Virus record (IMG/VR): IMGVR_UViG_3300032893_000051
Span: 1-57,818 of that record
Source: a virus
Direction: 5' to 3' (one strand)
DNA length: 57,818 nt
This document shows positions 43,195 to 50,369 of this stretch, piece after piece. The position numbers and the translations under genes are program-made. The notes below the pieces were generated by a model. The model saw only the letters and a program-made list of their open reading frames with translations. It was not told the origin of the DNA and searched no databases. Within the stretch, counting starts at the first letter, position 1, and each line of letters opens with the position of its first letter.

Positions 43195-43384
43195 CGACGC
43201 ACTCCATTCCGGGGTTTTTTATTCCAGCCGCCTCAATCCACTTCTTCGAGACAAAATCAAGAACGACAGCGAAGGCCTCGACGCTCAGCTTGTGTTTGAT
43301 GCCGACATCCGCCAAATCTTCGATAATTTCTCTCATCGTGTCCTCAGAAAGAAAAAACTCTTCGTGCTTAAACTCCTCGCTCAC
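43178..43384 (-). CDS. 68-residue small protein
   Basis: GTG at 43384 overlaps the upstream stop as GTGA, so I prefer it to the longer frame. The product is acidic and helical (SEDTMREIIEDLADVGIKHK). Function unknown. Confidence 0.55.
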   Translation of the reverse strand: MSEEFKHEEFFLSEDTMREIIEDLADVGIKHKLSVEAFAVVLDFVSKKWIEAAGIKNPGMECVDEVTH

Positions 43385-43830
43385 TCGACTGCTCCGTCTG
43401 TGCAAAGTTTTCTGTACCGCTCTTCCCACGGGCCCTTGGAGTCGTTCTTTATCGACAGCGCCACCAGATCCTCGAACGTATATTTCGTCACGTCGTTAAC
43501 TCTGAAAGAGTCGTAGAAATATTTCCTCTGGCACTCCGCGAACCGCAGCTGAAATCGGAAGTTCACCGGGTGGTAAATGATCGTCTCCGCCGTCCGCTGC
43601 TCCTCGACCCAGGCGTGTGACCAGGTGAGATCGTTCAGATGGCAGATGCCGTGCACCACTCTCATGTACGGTAGCGCCTCGGGAGCCCACGCGAAAACCG
43701 TCGCTATGAACTGCGTCACGTCGTCAAACGCCGTTCCGGTTGGATTGTAGGCGAGGGGGGATGAGCCGACACTGGCCACCTCCTCCCAATTCAATACTCC
43801 AACCCTTTCTCTCCAAAGACTCCCGTACAT
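43381..43830 (-). CDS. Hypothetical protein overlapping an HNH gene
   Basis: Up to 149 residues. Two His/Trp-rich stretches (YMRVVHGICHLNDLTWSHAW and ETIIYHPVNFRFQLRFAE) suggest a folded domain. The first 36 codons overlap the end of the HNH gene, so a start near the MRVVHG codon (about 43665) is possible. Function unknown. Confidence 0.55.
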   Translation of the reverse strand: MYGSLWRERVGVLNWEEVASVGSSPLAYNPTGTAFDDVTQFIATVFAWAPEALPYMRVVHGICHLNDLTWSHAWVEEQRTAETIIYHPVNFRFQLRFAECQRKYFYDSFRVNDVTKYTFEDLVALSIKNDSKGPWEERYRKLCTDGAVE

Positions 43831-44029
43831 TCGGATACCTTCCTAGGAATTCTCGCCAGCCCCGGGCGTGCTGCTCGGTGTGGCAGCTGCGGCAGAGTCG
43901 GAGGAGGTTCCACTCGTCCCAGCTACCGCCGGCGCCGCGGGACTTGATGTGGGCGCGGTCCGTTTCTCCTGCTGCGCCACACGCGTCGCAATTCGGTTTT
44001 TCTTGATCACGTCCTTGATGTTTTCGCAT
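43724..44029 (-). CDS. HNH endonuclease, overlapped on both sides
   Basis: A 101-residue protein: NCDACGAAGETDRAHIKSRG, SWDEWNLLRLCRSCHTEQHA, the zinc-bound HNH core, plus REFLGRYPNVRESLERKGW. Of its 306 bases, 187 are shared with the end of the upstream gene and 107 with the start of the downstream gene in other frames. It may cut DNA at packaging or act as a homing enzyme. Confidence 0.75.
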   Translation of the reverse strand: MRKHQGRDQEKPNCDACGAAGETDRAHIKSRGAGGSWDEWNLLRLCRSCHTEQHARGWREFLGRYPNVRESLERKGWSIELGGGGQCRLIPPRLQSNRNGV

Positions 44030-44289
44030 GCCTGAGCAAGTACCGGATTTAGCAATTCGTCAATCCTATTATCGTCGACAACGTGGGCCACCGCGATCCC
44101 GACTGAGGCTCCGAGGAAAGTCTCCGCCTGAGAAATTACCGTCGCCAGAATGTTGCTGAAGGGAATTTTTCGCTGGATTCCCAGCTGCACCGTGGACCAC
44201 GAGTATTTCCACATTTCGTCGATTCGGATCTTCAAAGCTCGCTCGAATGCCTCAAGAAATGCTATGTCTTCTTTCGAAAGCTCCCTCAT
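43843..44289 (-). CDS. Hypothetical protein with overprinted Ala/Ser/Thr/Pro tail
   Basis: A 148-residue protein. Residues 1-90 look folded (EAFERALKIRIDEMWKYSWS, then SQAETFLGASVGIAVAHVVD). The last 60 residues are low complexity (TSSPAAPAVAGTSGTSSDSA) and lie wholly over the HNH gene in another frame, so the tail was probably created when the HNH gene inserted. Coupled upstream by ATGA to a 26-residue membrane peptide. Confidence 0.6.
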   Translation of the reverse strand: MRELSKEDIAFLEAFERALKIRIDEMWKYSWSTVQLGIQRKIPFSNILATVISQAETFLGASVGIAVAHVVDDNRIDELLNPVLAQACENIKDVIKKNRIATRVAQQEKRTAPTSSPAAPAVAGTSGTSSDSAAAATPSSTPGAGENS

Positions 44290-44366
44290 ACTCCCCTCAT
44301 CGTTAAAGCCATGGCGACGAAAAATAAAAAGAAGGCCACCGCGATCGTGAAATCATGAAAGTTCAC
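44286..44366 (-). CDS. 26-residue single-pass membrane microprotein
   Basis: GTG at 44366 overlaps the recT-like stop as GTGA and the stop overlaps the next ATG as ATGA, so the frame is coupled at both ends. The product is almost one membrane helix (FTIAVAFFLFFVAMALTMRG). Tight coupling in a gap otherwise empty supports that it is real. It might be a membrane effector or regulator. Confidence 0.55.
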   Translation of the reverse strand: MNFHDFTIAVAFFLFFVAMALTMRGV

Positions 44367-45085
44367 CCGGCCTCCTCCAGGTATTTGGAGTTCAGATCGT
44401 CCGCAACGGACTGAGCGGTGTTCTCTCCCTGGACTAGCTCGTTTCCGTTTTCCTGGACCAGGACGTTGTGATCGTACTCAGCTATTCCAATTCCCAGGAG
44501 CATGTCTGGGAACATATCTTTTAACGCCCAGCTCCGAGCCCTAAGCTGAAGCATGCGCTTCGTGTAAGTTTTCCATGGCCCAGATTTTCCCCATAAACCG
44601 GCCTGGGTTGCGTCGTCGACCGTAAATGACCTCACGGTATCCGTTTTCACTTTGACGCGGCGGAGAAGGCAAGCGGCGCCAAAAATGGGGGCTTTCAGGT
44701 TCTTGTTCTCAATCGAAATGCGGTTGTAATCCGGATCAAACCACCACTCGTCAAAGTCCTCGACCTGGCCGCTGCGCATCGCAAGTCCTTTTGGCGCGTC
44801 GCCCCACAAATTGAAAGAGCCATTGATGATGGCTAATAGCCGCAGGCACGCAACGTCGGGGAGGTTGAGCTGTCTGAGAATTTGCATCCCGACAATCACT
44901 TGCGGTACGGTCTTGTACTGCTGGGGTAGTGATCCAGACTTAAGCATAAGATCCGCAGTACGCCAGAGCTCGGTTGCGGTCTTGGGGACCATGAGCCCGT
45001 GGTCGAGGGCGATGTCGGTTTTCACGATGTCTGTTTTTTGTGTGTCGGACTTTGTTTCTTGGCTTGGAATCTCGGACATACCCAA
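44363..45085 (-). CDS. recT: RecT-like single-strand annealing protein
   Basis: A 240-residue protein with the RecT core (QVIVGMQILRQLNLPDVACL, then GPWKTYTKRMLQLRARSWAL and MFPDMLLGIGIAEY). It anneals single strands during recombination-dependent replication and is paired with the RecE-like exonuclease upstream. The start at 45085 has an AAGG site; an ATG six bases on is an alternative. Confidence 0.85.
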   Translation of the reverse strand: MGMSEIPSQETKSDTQKTDIVKTDIALDHGLMVPKTATELWRTADLMLKSGSLPQQYKTVPQVIVGMQILRQLNLPDVACLRLLAIINGSFNLWGDAPKGLAMRSGQVEDFDEWWFDPDYNRISIENKNLKAPIFGAACLLRRVKVKTDTVRSFTVDDATQAGLWGKSGPWKTYTKRMLQLRARSWALKDMFPDMLLGIGIAEYDHNVLVQENGNELVQGENTAQSVADDLNSKYLEEAG

Positions 45086-45148
45086 CCTTCCCCCACTTGC
45101 GAGTGAGACCGATTTACGCTCAACTGATTTCGTTTGTCGATAAAAATT

Positions 45149-45162
45149 TCTAGTTTTTTTTC
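45149..45162 (-). promoter_or_regulatory. A-tract/CTAGA motif upstream of recT
   Basis: On the minus strand GAAAAAAAACTAGA, followed by AATTTTT, 64 bases before the RecT-like start. The same 14 bases occur at 48886-48899 on the plus strand and with one mismatch at 52177-52190. A shared promoter element or operator is likely. Confidence 0.5.
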
Positions 45163-45379
45163 AGTGGTAGGTGTTCTTACTGCGAAGAGCGTCCTGCACT
45201 TTCACCAGCTCGGGAAAGTCCATCAGGTATTTCAGTTCCCGCTTGGTGGGCTTTCGGGCGATTCCATCGGCGGTGACGATTCCGAACTGGGCGCAGTGCA
45301 CGCAGATGATTGTGTCGCGGTCTCGGAGATCGAGCTTGCTGGCTGCTGGGTTGTCCTCTGAGCAGTGGGGGCAGAGCAT
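45161..45379 (-). CDS. 72-residue zinc-ribbon protein overlapping recE
   Basis: ATG at 45379; knuckles LCPHCSED and ICVHCAQF make a zinc ribbon, followed by a helical end (ELKYLMDFPELVKVQDALRS). It shares 148 bases with the recE-like gene in another frame. The pattern looks more protein-like than the overlapping recE tail. Confidence 0.6.
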   Translation of the reverse strand: MLCPHCSEDNPAASKLDLRDRDTIICVHCAQFGIVTADGIARKPTKRELKYLMDFPELVKVQDALRSKNTYH

Positions 45380-46221
45380 ATTGGCTCCGGGTAGTCGGGG
45401 TACTGAACCCACCCCGGTATTTCCACTGGTACTGCTTTTACAGGGTAACACGGCCAGTCGTCCTCCCTCAGACATTTCGCATAGAGTTTCGTCAAAGGTC
45501 CGCGGTGACTTTCCCCGACATCCAAACAGCCAGAATCCATAGGGAAAACTGTGATTCCGTGCGGCGGCTCCTTCTCGATCGCCACGAAGAAGAATCGGTC
45601 GCTCCTGTAGGCCCCAGAAACTTTCCCGCAGTGAGCGTAGTGCGCGGCGGAGAGAATATAAAAATACCCGTGCTCGTCGAAAATATGCCGAATGAACTGC
45701 CGTGGCCGAGCGTCGATAGTGGTCTTGAAGTCGACGCAGTATCCGGTTTCGGAAATGAAATCCGGCCGGCATTTGAGTTTCAGTCCGGTCTCCGGATCGT
45801 CGACCTGAAGCGATGTCTCTCGCACTCCGTTCTTGATCAGGTTTTTCAGCAGTCGGTGCGCCTGCACGGCTCGCACCATGCCGATCAGTGTGTCCGCCTC
45901 CGCGTGAGTCATCACGATGCACTCCTTCGGCAGGTCTTTTTTCCATTGCTCTTTTTTCTCCTTGGCTTCCTTGCTGCGGCTCGATTCTTTTCCGTCCCGG
46001 GTGAATCCCACGAAGTCCGGCTCCACTCGGAGCAGGTCCATGAATCGCTCTCCGTTCTGCATGGCTAGGTGGAATAGGCGTCCAAACCTAAGCGCCGGCG
46101 TCTCTCGCTCGGCGTGCGATTTGAAATGGGCCGGAGACCGGTGCAGCAGTTTCAGGCCACTGGCGCGTAGGCCCTCGAGCTTTTCATATTCTTCAAAGCT
46201 AAGTCCGTGCTGCAGATTCAT
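45232..46221 (-). CDS. recE: RecE-like exonuclease (PD-(D/E)XK)
   Basis: A 329-residue protein. LRFGRLFHLAMQNGERFM (His51), RETSLQV (Glu136), CRPDF (Asp154) and VDFKTT (Asp164, Lys166) make the catalytic set of RecE/lambda-exo-type nucleases. It resects DNA ends for RecT. The last 49 residues are a Ser/Thr/Pro-rich tail (PSSESSPPMESPESPPSGN) that overlaps the zinc-ribbon gene and is probably a read-through artefact of a lost stop. Confidence 0.85.
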   Translation of the reverse strand: MNLQHGLSFEEYEKLEGLRASGLKLLHRSPAHFKSHAERETPALRFGRLFHLAMQNGERFMDLLRVEPDFVGFTRDGKESSRSKEAKEKKEQWKKDLPKECIVMTHAEADTLIGMVRAVQAHRLLKNLIKNGVRETSLQVDDPETGLKLKCRPDFISETGYCVDFKTTIDARPRQFIRHIFDEHGYFYILSAAHYAHCGKVSGAYRSDRFFFVAIEKEPPHGITVFPMDSGCLDVGESHRGPLTKLYAKCLREDDWPCYPVKAVPVEIPGWVQYPDYPEPICSAPTAQRTTQQPASSISETATQSSACTAPSSESSPPMESPESPPSGN

Positions 46222-46573
46222 GTTGATCTTTCGTCCGCGCTAGTCCAATCCGCCGCTTCGGCAGCAGATCGTCGAGCATGCTCTTCGTGGCTCGATCCAC
46301 GTCGAACCGGCCCTTGTTGAAGCTCAGATACTGAATAATTCTGGGATCGATCCTTCCGTGTGGAGAGCGGTAGTACCCCATAAGTCCGAAGGTGTCCTCC
46401 TCGGGCAGAGGGGTCATGAGCACGATTTTGTCCATCTTCGCGTTTATGAAAACGACGACGTCCCCCGGCTTCGCTTCGTCCCACTTCAGTCCCTTCGTCT
46501 TCGCCTGCTTTATCAGCGACGGTTGTCTGCCGCGCATATCCGTGTCCGGAATCACATGCATCACTCTAGCCAC
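46199..46573 (-). CDS. IS66 TnpB (Orf2)-like accessory protein, without transposase
   Basis: A 124-residue protein. TDMRGRQPSLIKQAKTKGL (residues 11-29), GDVVVFINAKMDKIVLM (37-53) and NKGRF (86-90) follow the order of IS66 TnpB: TDMR, then a F-I-N strand with K/R, then G-R-F. The upstream gene looks like TnpA, and the pair overlaps by eight bases as in IS66 elements, but no TnpC transposase follows. The phage may use the pair for replication or regulation. The resemblance is by eye and remote. Confidence 0.5.
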   Translation of the reverse strand: MARVMHVIPDTDMRGRQPSLIKQAKTKGLKWDEAKPGDVVVFINAKMDKIVLMTPLPEEDTFGLMGYYRSPHGRIDPRIIQYLSFNKGRFDVDRATKSMLDDLLPKRRIGLARTKDQHESAART

Positions 46574-46880
46574 GTAGCACCTCCGCGAGCTCCGAAATGA
46601 ATCTCGCCATTTCCCTGCCGCTTCCGCTGAAGCTGATTTGGCCTCGGTCCTCTGGAATCGGCAGTGAGAAAGCTGTCTTTACGATCGGCTTCGCAGGCTG
46701 TCTAGATTTTTTTATAGTTTTCTTTTTTCCGTGGGTCTGGTGGTGCTTCCAGCTGGAAAAGCTCCCTGAGCTGATCCCCTCGGCTCTGCACGCGGCTGCA
46801 GCGCTTTCGCCTTTCGCGATTCGGTCCACTACCGCTTGGTAATTATTTTTCTGCTTCGGCATACTACCTCCTTGGTTCAA
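46566..46880 (-). CDS. IS66 TnpA-like helix-turn-helix protein
   Basis: A 104-residue protein: helix-turn-helix VVDRIAKGESAAAACRAEGI and SSGSFSSWKHHQTHG, a basic linker (KKKTIKKSRQPAK) and a C-terminal strand-helix (GQISFSGSGREMARFISELA), the layout of IS66 TnpA. A start at the second methionine (MPKQKNNYQ, 46862) is possible. It is followed with overlap by the TnpB-like gene. Confidence 0.55.
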   Translation of the reverse strand: MNQGGSMPKQKNNYQAVVDRIAKGESAAAACRAEGISSGSFSSWKHHQTHGKKKTIKKSRQPAKPIVKTAFSLPIPEDRGQISFSGSGREMARFISELAEVLRG

Positions 46881-46883
46881 AGT

Positions 46884-47897
46884 TCATAGACTACTCTCGT
46901 ATCGCTGGCTTTCCCGATATGTTTTCATGACGATCCGCTTTGCCCACTTCGGAACGCGCTCGGTGTCCATCGGCTCGCCGTAGGGGATGTGGCGCATGAC
47001 GTAGTACAGGTCCGAGTATTTTTTTCTTTCCATGTCGAAACTGTGCACGCCGACAAAACCTTTTGCGTCGGAAGCTGTCCTTGATTTGACGACGTGAAAA
47101 TAAGTTTCCCACTTGTCCATGTTGCTGTCGTCCTTCGGAATCCTCGGAGCCATTACGATTATGTTCTGCGGAAGGTAAATCAGCTGAGAAGATCCCGAGA
47201 ACTCGTCCATTTCCGGAATCGGCGCCTGACTGGTCGACGAGCGCTTTCGAAACTGTCCGAGGAGAAGAATCGGTCGCCCGGCGTTTTCCGCCGCTCTGGA
47301 AATCAAGGCAATCGCTTCGCTCTGCTGGTCCAAGCGATCCAGCCCGGGCATCGCGTGGAAATGATCGACGATAAACAGATTGAACTCTGAGCAGGACGGT
47401 CCCTCAATTATCTTCGATACATCGGCCGCGGAGAGTTTTCCTTTGCGGTACAGAAACCGGACATCGGCCAGCGCAAGGACGTGTCTCAGGTGACTGGCAC
47501 CGTCCATTTCAAATTCCCTGAGCTGGTCTCCGTAGCGCCCAGCGACCCACTCTGCGTATCGGAGCGGCCGACCTTTCAGCGGGTGCGATTCACACTTCCA
47601 CATCTGCTCGACGATTAATTTCCACTGAATTCGCTTTTCAATCTCTCCCTCGTCGTGGTCGAGAGCGAAGTAAAGAACCGACTTGGCCTTTCGAGTCTGC
47701 TCGAGCAGGATGTGGGTGGCGAATTCAGTTTTCCCTCCTCCGCTTCGCGCTCCGATGAGAGTTACGTCCCCCGGGCCCATTCCCAGAATTGCGTCGTCGA
47801 GGAAGCTGATTCCGAAATCACATCGAAGCTGCTCGGCGAGAATTCTCTGCGACTCCTCGAAAATCTCTCTGCCCGAAATTGGATGCGTCCCAATCAT
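46884..47897 (-). CDS. DnaB/RecA-fold replicative ATPase
   Basis: A 337-residue protein with Walker A GARSGGGKT (49-57), Walker B LFIVDHFHAMP (about 178-188) and a sensor region (RPILLLGQFRKRS). It lacks the N-terminal DnaB primase-binding domain, as in phage-type helicases that act with an initiator. It overlaps the initiator gene by four bases. Confidence 0.8.
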   Translation of the reverse strand: MIGTHPISGREIFEESQRILAEQLRCDFGISFLDDAILGMGPGDVTLIGARSGGGKTEFATHILLEQTRKAKSVLYFALDHDEGEIEKRIQWKLIVEQMWKCESHPLKGRPLRYAEWVAGRYGDQLREFEMDGASHLRHVLALADVRFLYRKGKLSAADVSKIIEGPSCSEFNLFIVDHFHAMPGLDRLDQQSEAIALISRAAENAGRPILLLGQFRKRSSTSQAPIPEMDEFSGSSQLIYLPQNIIVMAPRIPKDDSNMDKWETYFHVVKSRTASDAKGFVGVHSFDMERKKYSDLYYVMRHIPYGEPMDTERVPKWAKRIVMKTYRESQRYESSL

Positions 47898-48637
47898 GAT
47901 TCATTCGCCCAGAGAGCGTCGTGGTCGATGGGCACGCGACTTGCACCCGGTTTGTTTGAAGGCAAAGTTTTCCGGTAATCCTCCCAGCCCCTGCTAAGCC
48001 AGCTCATGATAAATCGCGTCCAGCCCGAATGGTTCTTCGGAGACTTCCGCCGGTTCGCATTTAGCCACACCGCCATTTTTGAAAGTTCTTTGTCGATCCA
48101 CTCCGCGTCCGGGTAGATCAATTTTGCCTCCTCCCAACCCCCGTTCAATTGGCTCCTGACCCAGTCCCGAGAAAAGATTTCAGGGAGGGTGGCCGGCGGA
48201 GCGCTGGCGCGACGCGCCTTGGTTTTGGGTGGGTCGGGAATTCTCACCTCGGTGCCTTCTCCTCTCTTCTCTTCTATTCTCTTCTCTTCTATTCTAAGGG
48301 GTTTTATCGTAACGCGGCAAAGCTGCAATTTCGCCAACTTAACGATCAAGTTGGCTAGTGCTTTCGCATGTATTCCACTCACTTTCGATAAAGTTGCGAT
48401 CGAGTTGCAACTAAGTTGCGATCTACTTCGTGAGTAGTTCGCTAAGATTACACACCACAAATAACCACCTTGCGGTCCCAATGATCGGATTCTTGGATCG
48501 ATGTACCAACAAGTATCCATCTTAAACCAGTGCCTCGGACGCCCTGTGTCAGGGTTCCATTTTTCGAAGCTCGGAATCTCAATATCGAAGGTCGAATTTT
48601 TCAGCATTTCGATCGTAACTTCCCCCACGGCTTCCAT
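47894..48637 (-). CDS. Replication initiator/replisome organiser
   Basis: A 247-residue protein with an N-terminal winged-helix-like domain (RSQLSCNSIATLSKVSGIHA, AKALANLIVKLAKLQL), a charged linker with RIEEK repeats (RIEEKRIEEKRGEG) and a C-terminal domain (WIDKELSKMAVWLNANRR) like DnaD/phage O-type organisers. It should bind the origin and load the DnaB-like ATPase coded next. The gene itself contains direct repeats that could be its binding sites. Confidence 0.7.
   Translation of the reverse strand: MEAVGEVTIEMLKNSTFDIEIPSFEKWNPDTGRPRHWFKMDTCWYIDPRIRSLGPQGGYLWCVILANYSRSRSQLSCNSIATLSKVSGIHAKALANLIVKLAKLQLCRVTIKPLRIEEKRIEEKRGEGTEVRIPDPPKTKARRASAPPATLPEIFSRDWVRSQLNGGWEEAKLIYPDAEWIDKELSKMAVWLNANRRKSPKNHSGWTRFIMSWLSRGWEDYRKTLPSNKPGASRVPIDHDALWANES
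48263..48423. other. Candidate replication origin inside the initiator gene
   Basis: Within the gene lie a perfect 15-bp tandem repeat (TCTCTTCTCTTCTAT at 48263-48277 and 48278-48292), an 8-bp inverted repeat (GCCAACTT/AAGTTGGC at 48333-48340 and 48348-48355), and three tandem 11-mers at 48391-48423 of which the outer two are identical (AAGTTGCGATC) and the middle is GAGTTGCAACT. An origin inside the initiator gene is known from lambda O. This one is inferred from repeats alone. Confidence 0.5.
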
Positions 48638-48944
48638 TCAGTTTTCCTCATAAGATGTGGCCTAAAAGATGCGTAAACCGAGCGTCGGCCTAGGTGTTGG
48701 CCCGGGGAGCTGCAACCCCCCGGGCGATATCATTTTTCGGATTGGTGTAGGGTTAGGGCCCCTACAGGCAAGATCAAAAAAAACCAATGAGTGCCCTCAG
48801 GCATCACCTGTATTTTACCCATTCTCCCCATCTTCACCAATCCTTGGTCCTTGCAGGGACCGCTTAAATAATTAGCCTGACTCAAGAAAAAAAACTAGAT
48901 TTTTTTTCACCGTCATTAGATTGTACCACGAGGTTACTTTTTGT
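48638..48944. promoter_or_regulatory. Divergent regulatory region between initiator and glycosyltransferase genes
   Basis: About 300 bases without gene. Hairpins lie at 48700-48725 (GCCCGGGG/CCCCGGGC, 8 bp), 48747-48765 (GTAGGG/CCCTAC) and 48846-48861 (GGTCC/GGACC). At 48886-48908 stands the near-palindrome GAAAAAAAACTAGATTTTTT(TTC), the fullest copy of the recurring motif. It should hold the promoters of the minus-strand replication operon and of the plus-strand gene. Confidence 0.5.
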
Positions 48945-49679
48945 ATGAACATTTTGACTGGCAGTCGACAGCGTCTTTCTCTTCCTTTACTTCGATGGTG
49001 TCCGAGCCCGATCGTTTTCGTCGAGCCGCAGGAGATCAAATACTACCTTGAGGCACATCCCGGTATTTTTTTTCACGAGCTTTCAAAAAACGACGGTGGG
49101 TTCAGTTACCTAATGAATCAGATGATTAACTACACGCTTGACCGAGGAGAAAGATATTTTCTCTTTACCGACGATGACGTGACCGATCTGCGAATTCGAA
49201 AAGGACTTACCGAAAAATTCTCCCGCGTGCCGGATAGTCTCTGGACCGATCGGTTGAAAGACTTTGCCGAAGCCAATGACCTCGCGCAGCTCGCCGTGAG
49301 TTTCGCTGGTCAGAGCTGGGCAGCGAAGAAGGAAATTCAGTACGGAGTCGGGGCCTGGGGAGTGCACCTGACCGACGCCAAGGCAGTGCGAGCCGTCGGA
49401 GGATACGACGAGTCCCTACCTTGTTTCGGGGACTGGGATATTTCCGCGAGACTGCTCCAGGCCGGCTACCTAACAGCCAGGACCAATCTGGTGACCTTCG
49501 TGCATAAAATGAAAAGCCACGAGGGAGGCGCCTGCGACGTGTACAAAAAAAAGCGTCTCGTCGAGGAGGCAGCCCACCGGGTGGCCGCGAAGTTCCCCGG
49601 CTGCGCCACCGTGAAGTGGGTGGAGTCCCACGGCCTGCACGAGGTGCGTTTTAACTGGAAAAAGCTCTCTTCTAAGTAA
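48945..49679 (+). CDS. DDD glycosyltransferase, TET/JBP-associated (TAGT)-like
   Basis: A 244-residue GT-A protein beginning MNILTGSRQRLSLPLL, with VFVEPQEIKYYLEAHPG, NDGGFSYLMNQMINY, the metal motif LFTDDDV (Asp76-78), and a conserved GGYDESLPCFGDWDISARLL (152-171). The pattern V-E-P-x-E-x-x-Y, G-x-x-x-x-x-N and DDD resembles glycosyltransferases found beside phage TET/JBP dioxygenases. It may sugar-modify an oxidised base. I chose the ATG at 48945 (GAGG upstream); a TTG 24 bases earlier is possible. Alternative: a glycan-building enzyme. Confidence 0.65.
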   Translation: MNILTGSRQRLSLPLLRWCPSPIVFVEPQEIKYYLEAHPGIFFHELSKNDGGFSYLMNQMINYTLDRGERYFLFTDDDVTDLRIRKGLTEKFSRVPDSLWTDRLKDFAEANDLAQLAVSFAGQSWAAKKEIQYGVGAWGVHLTDAKAVRAVGGYDESLPCFGDWDISARLLQAGYLTARTNLVTFVHKMKSHEGGACDVYKKKRLVEEAAHRVAAKFPGCATVKWVESHGLHEVRFNWKKLSSK

Positions 49680-49702
49680 GCGAATCCCCTAATCTCATTC
49701 AG

Positions 49703-49745
49703 CTAGATTATTGTCCGACAATGTCCTACAATATAGTCAGATGGA
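49703..49745 (+). promoter_or_regulatory. Promoter/operator candidate of the small plus-strand operon
   Basis: CTAGATTATTGTCCGACAAT contains the inverted repeat ATTGTC-C-GACAAT (49710-49722). TACAATATAGT follows (49727-49737) and could hold the -10. The site lies 20-40 bases before the ATG at 49754, next to an AGGT/GGAGG site. A repressor binding here would block early expression. Confidence 0.45.
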
Positions 49746-49753
49746 GGTTAGCT

Positions 49754-49909
49754 ATGACTCAGGAAGAAAAGGTCCAGAAACTGATTCACCTTACGAAGAA
49801 ACTGATCCTGGCCCTGGACGAGATGAAGCTCTACATCCGCAAGCCCGGCGCTCTGATTATCGACGCAATAGAGGAGGCCAAGCATCTTCAGAAGGAGCTG
49901 GAAAAATGA
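49754..49909 (+). CDS. 51-residue helical protein
   Basis: ATG at 49754 with a GGAGG site; the product is a charged helix pair (EEKVQKLIHLTKKLILALDE, then IIDAIEEAKHLQKELEK). Its stop overlaps the next ATG as ATGA. Function unknown. Confidence 0.55.
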   Translation: MTQEEKVQKLIHLTKKLILALDEMKLYIRKPGALIIDAIEEAKHLQKELEK

Positions 49910-50163
49910 CTAGGCTGGAGGCTTTTCAGTCCCTCTTCGATCACCCTATGTACCGGAATAAGTGCAAGCAGCTCTCGGAACTGGACCTGCAGTTCTGCCG
50001 GGACTATTTGAACCACCGAAAGGAAATGAACGTGGATCTGTTTGCTTTCGAAGTAAATCGGATGTGCCTAGACACAGATAAGTCTAAGAATCATTTTCTG
50101 ATTTGGGAGCTGCTGTCGTCGGCAAATTCTATTATTGTGATGAAAGAAAGAGGTAAGAGATGA
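49906..50163 (+). CDS. 85-residue helical protein
   Basis: ATG at 49906 is coupled to the upstream stop as ATGA. The product (LFDHPMYRNKCKQLSELDLQ, NRMCLDTDKSKNHFLIW) is helical and charged, with no recognised family. Its stop overlaps the next start as ATGA. Confidence 0.55.
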   Translation: MTRLEAFQSLFDHPMYRNKCKQLSELDLQFCRDYLNHRKEMNVDLFAFEVNRMCLDTDKSKNHFLIWELLSSANSIIVMKERGKR

Positions 50164-50369
50164 AAAGAGGACGCCCAATAACCGGCTGTGCGCGCGTGAG
50201 ACTAGATGTACGTGTGGACTCCGATATCCGAGAAAAAATTGCCGGCCTCGCCGCGAGTCTGGGATTGGACGTATCGAACTGCGTGCGAATGCTCCTGGCC
50301 ACCCACCCTACACTCTCCGGCGCTCCCGCTCCATCTTCTCCTTCCGGCAGCGAGCGAGCTCCTCGGTAG
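50160..50369 (+). CDS. Ribbon-helix-helix-like regulator
   Basis: A 69-residue protein: ARVRLDVRVDSDIREKIAGL, then LDVSNCVRMLLA, a strand-helix-helix like Arc/CopG. The last 20 residues overlap the convergent dioxygenase gene and are low complexity. It may repress early promoters such as the one upstream of this operon. Confidence 0.55.
   Translation: MKRGRPITGCARVRLDVRVDSDIREKIAGLAASLGLDVSNCVRMLLATHPTLSGAPAPSSPSGSERAPR

Noticed and set aside
48700-48725. GC-rich hairpin as transcription terminator
   Set aside because: No gene on the plus strand ends before it, and the few Ts start eight bases after the stem; it is more likely a leader structure.
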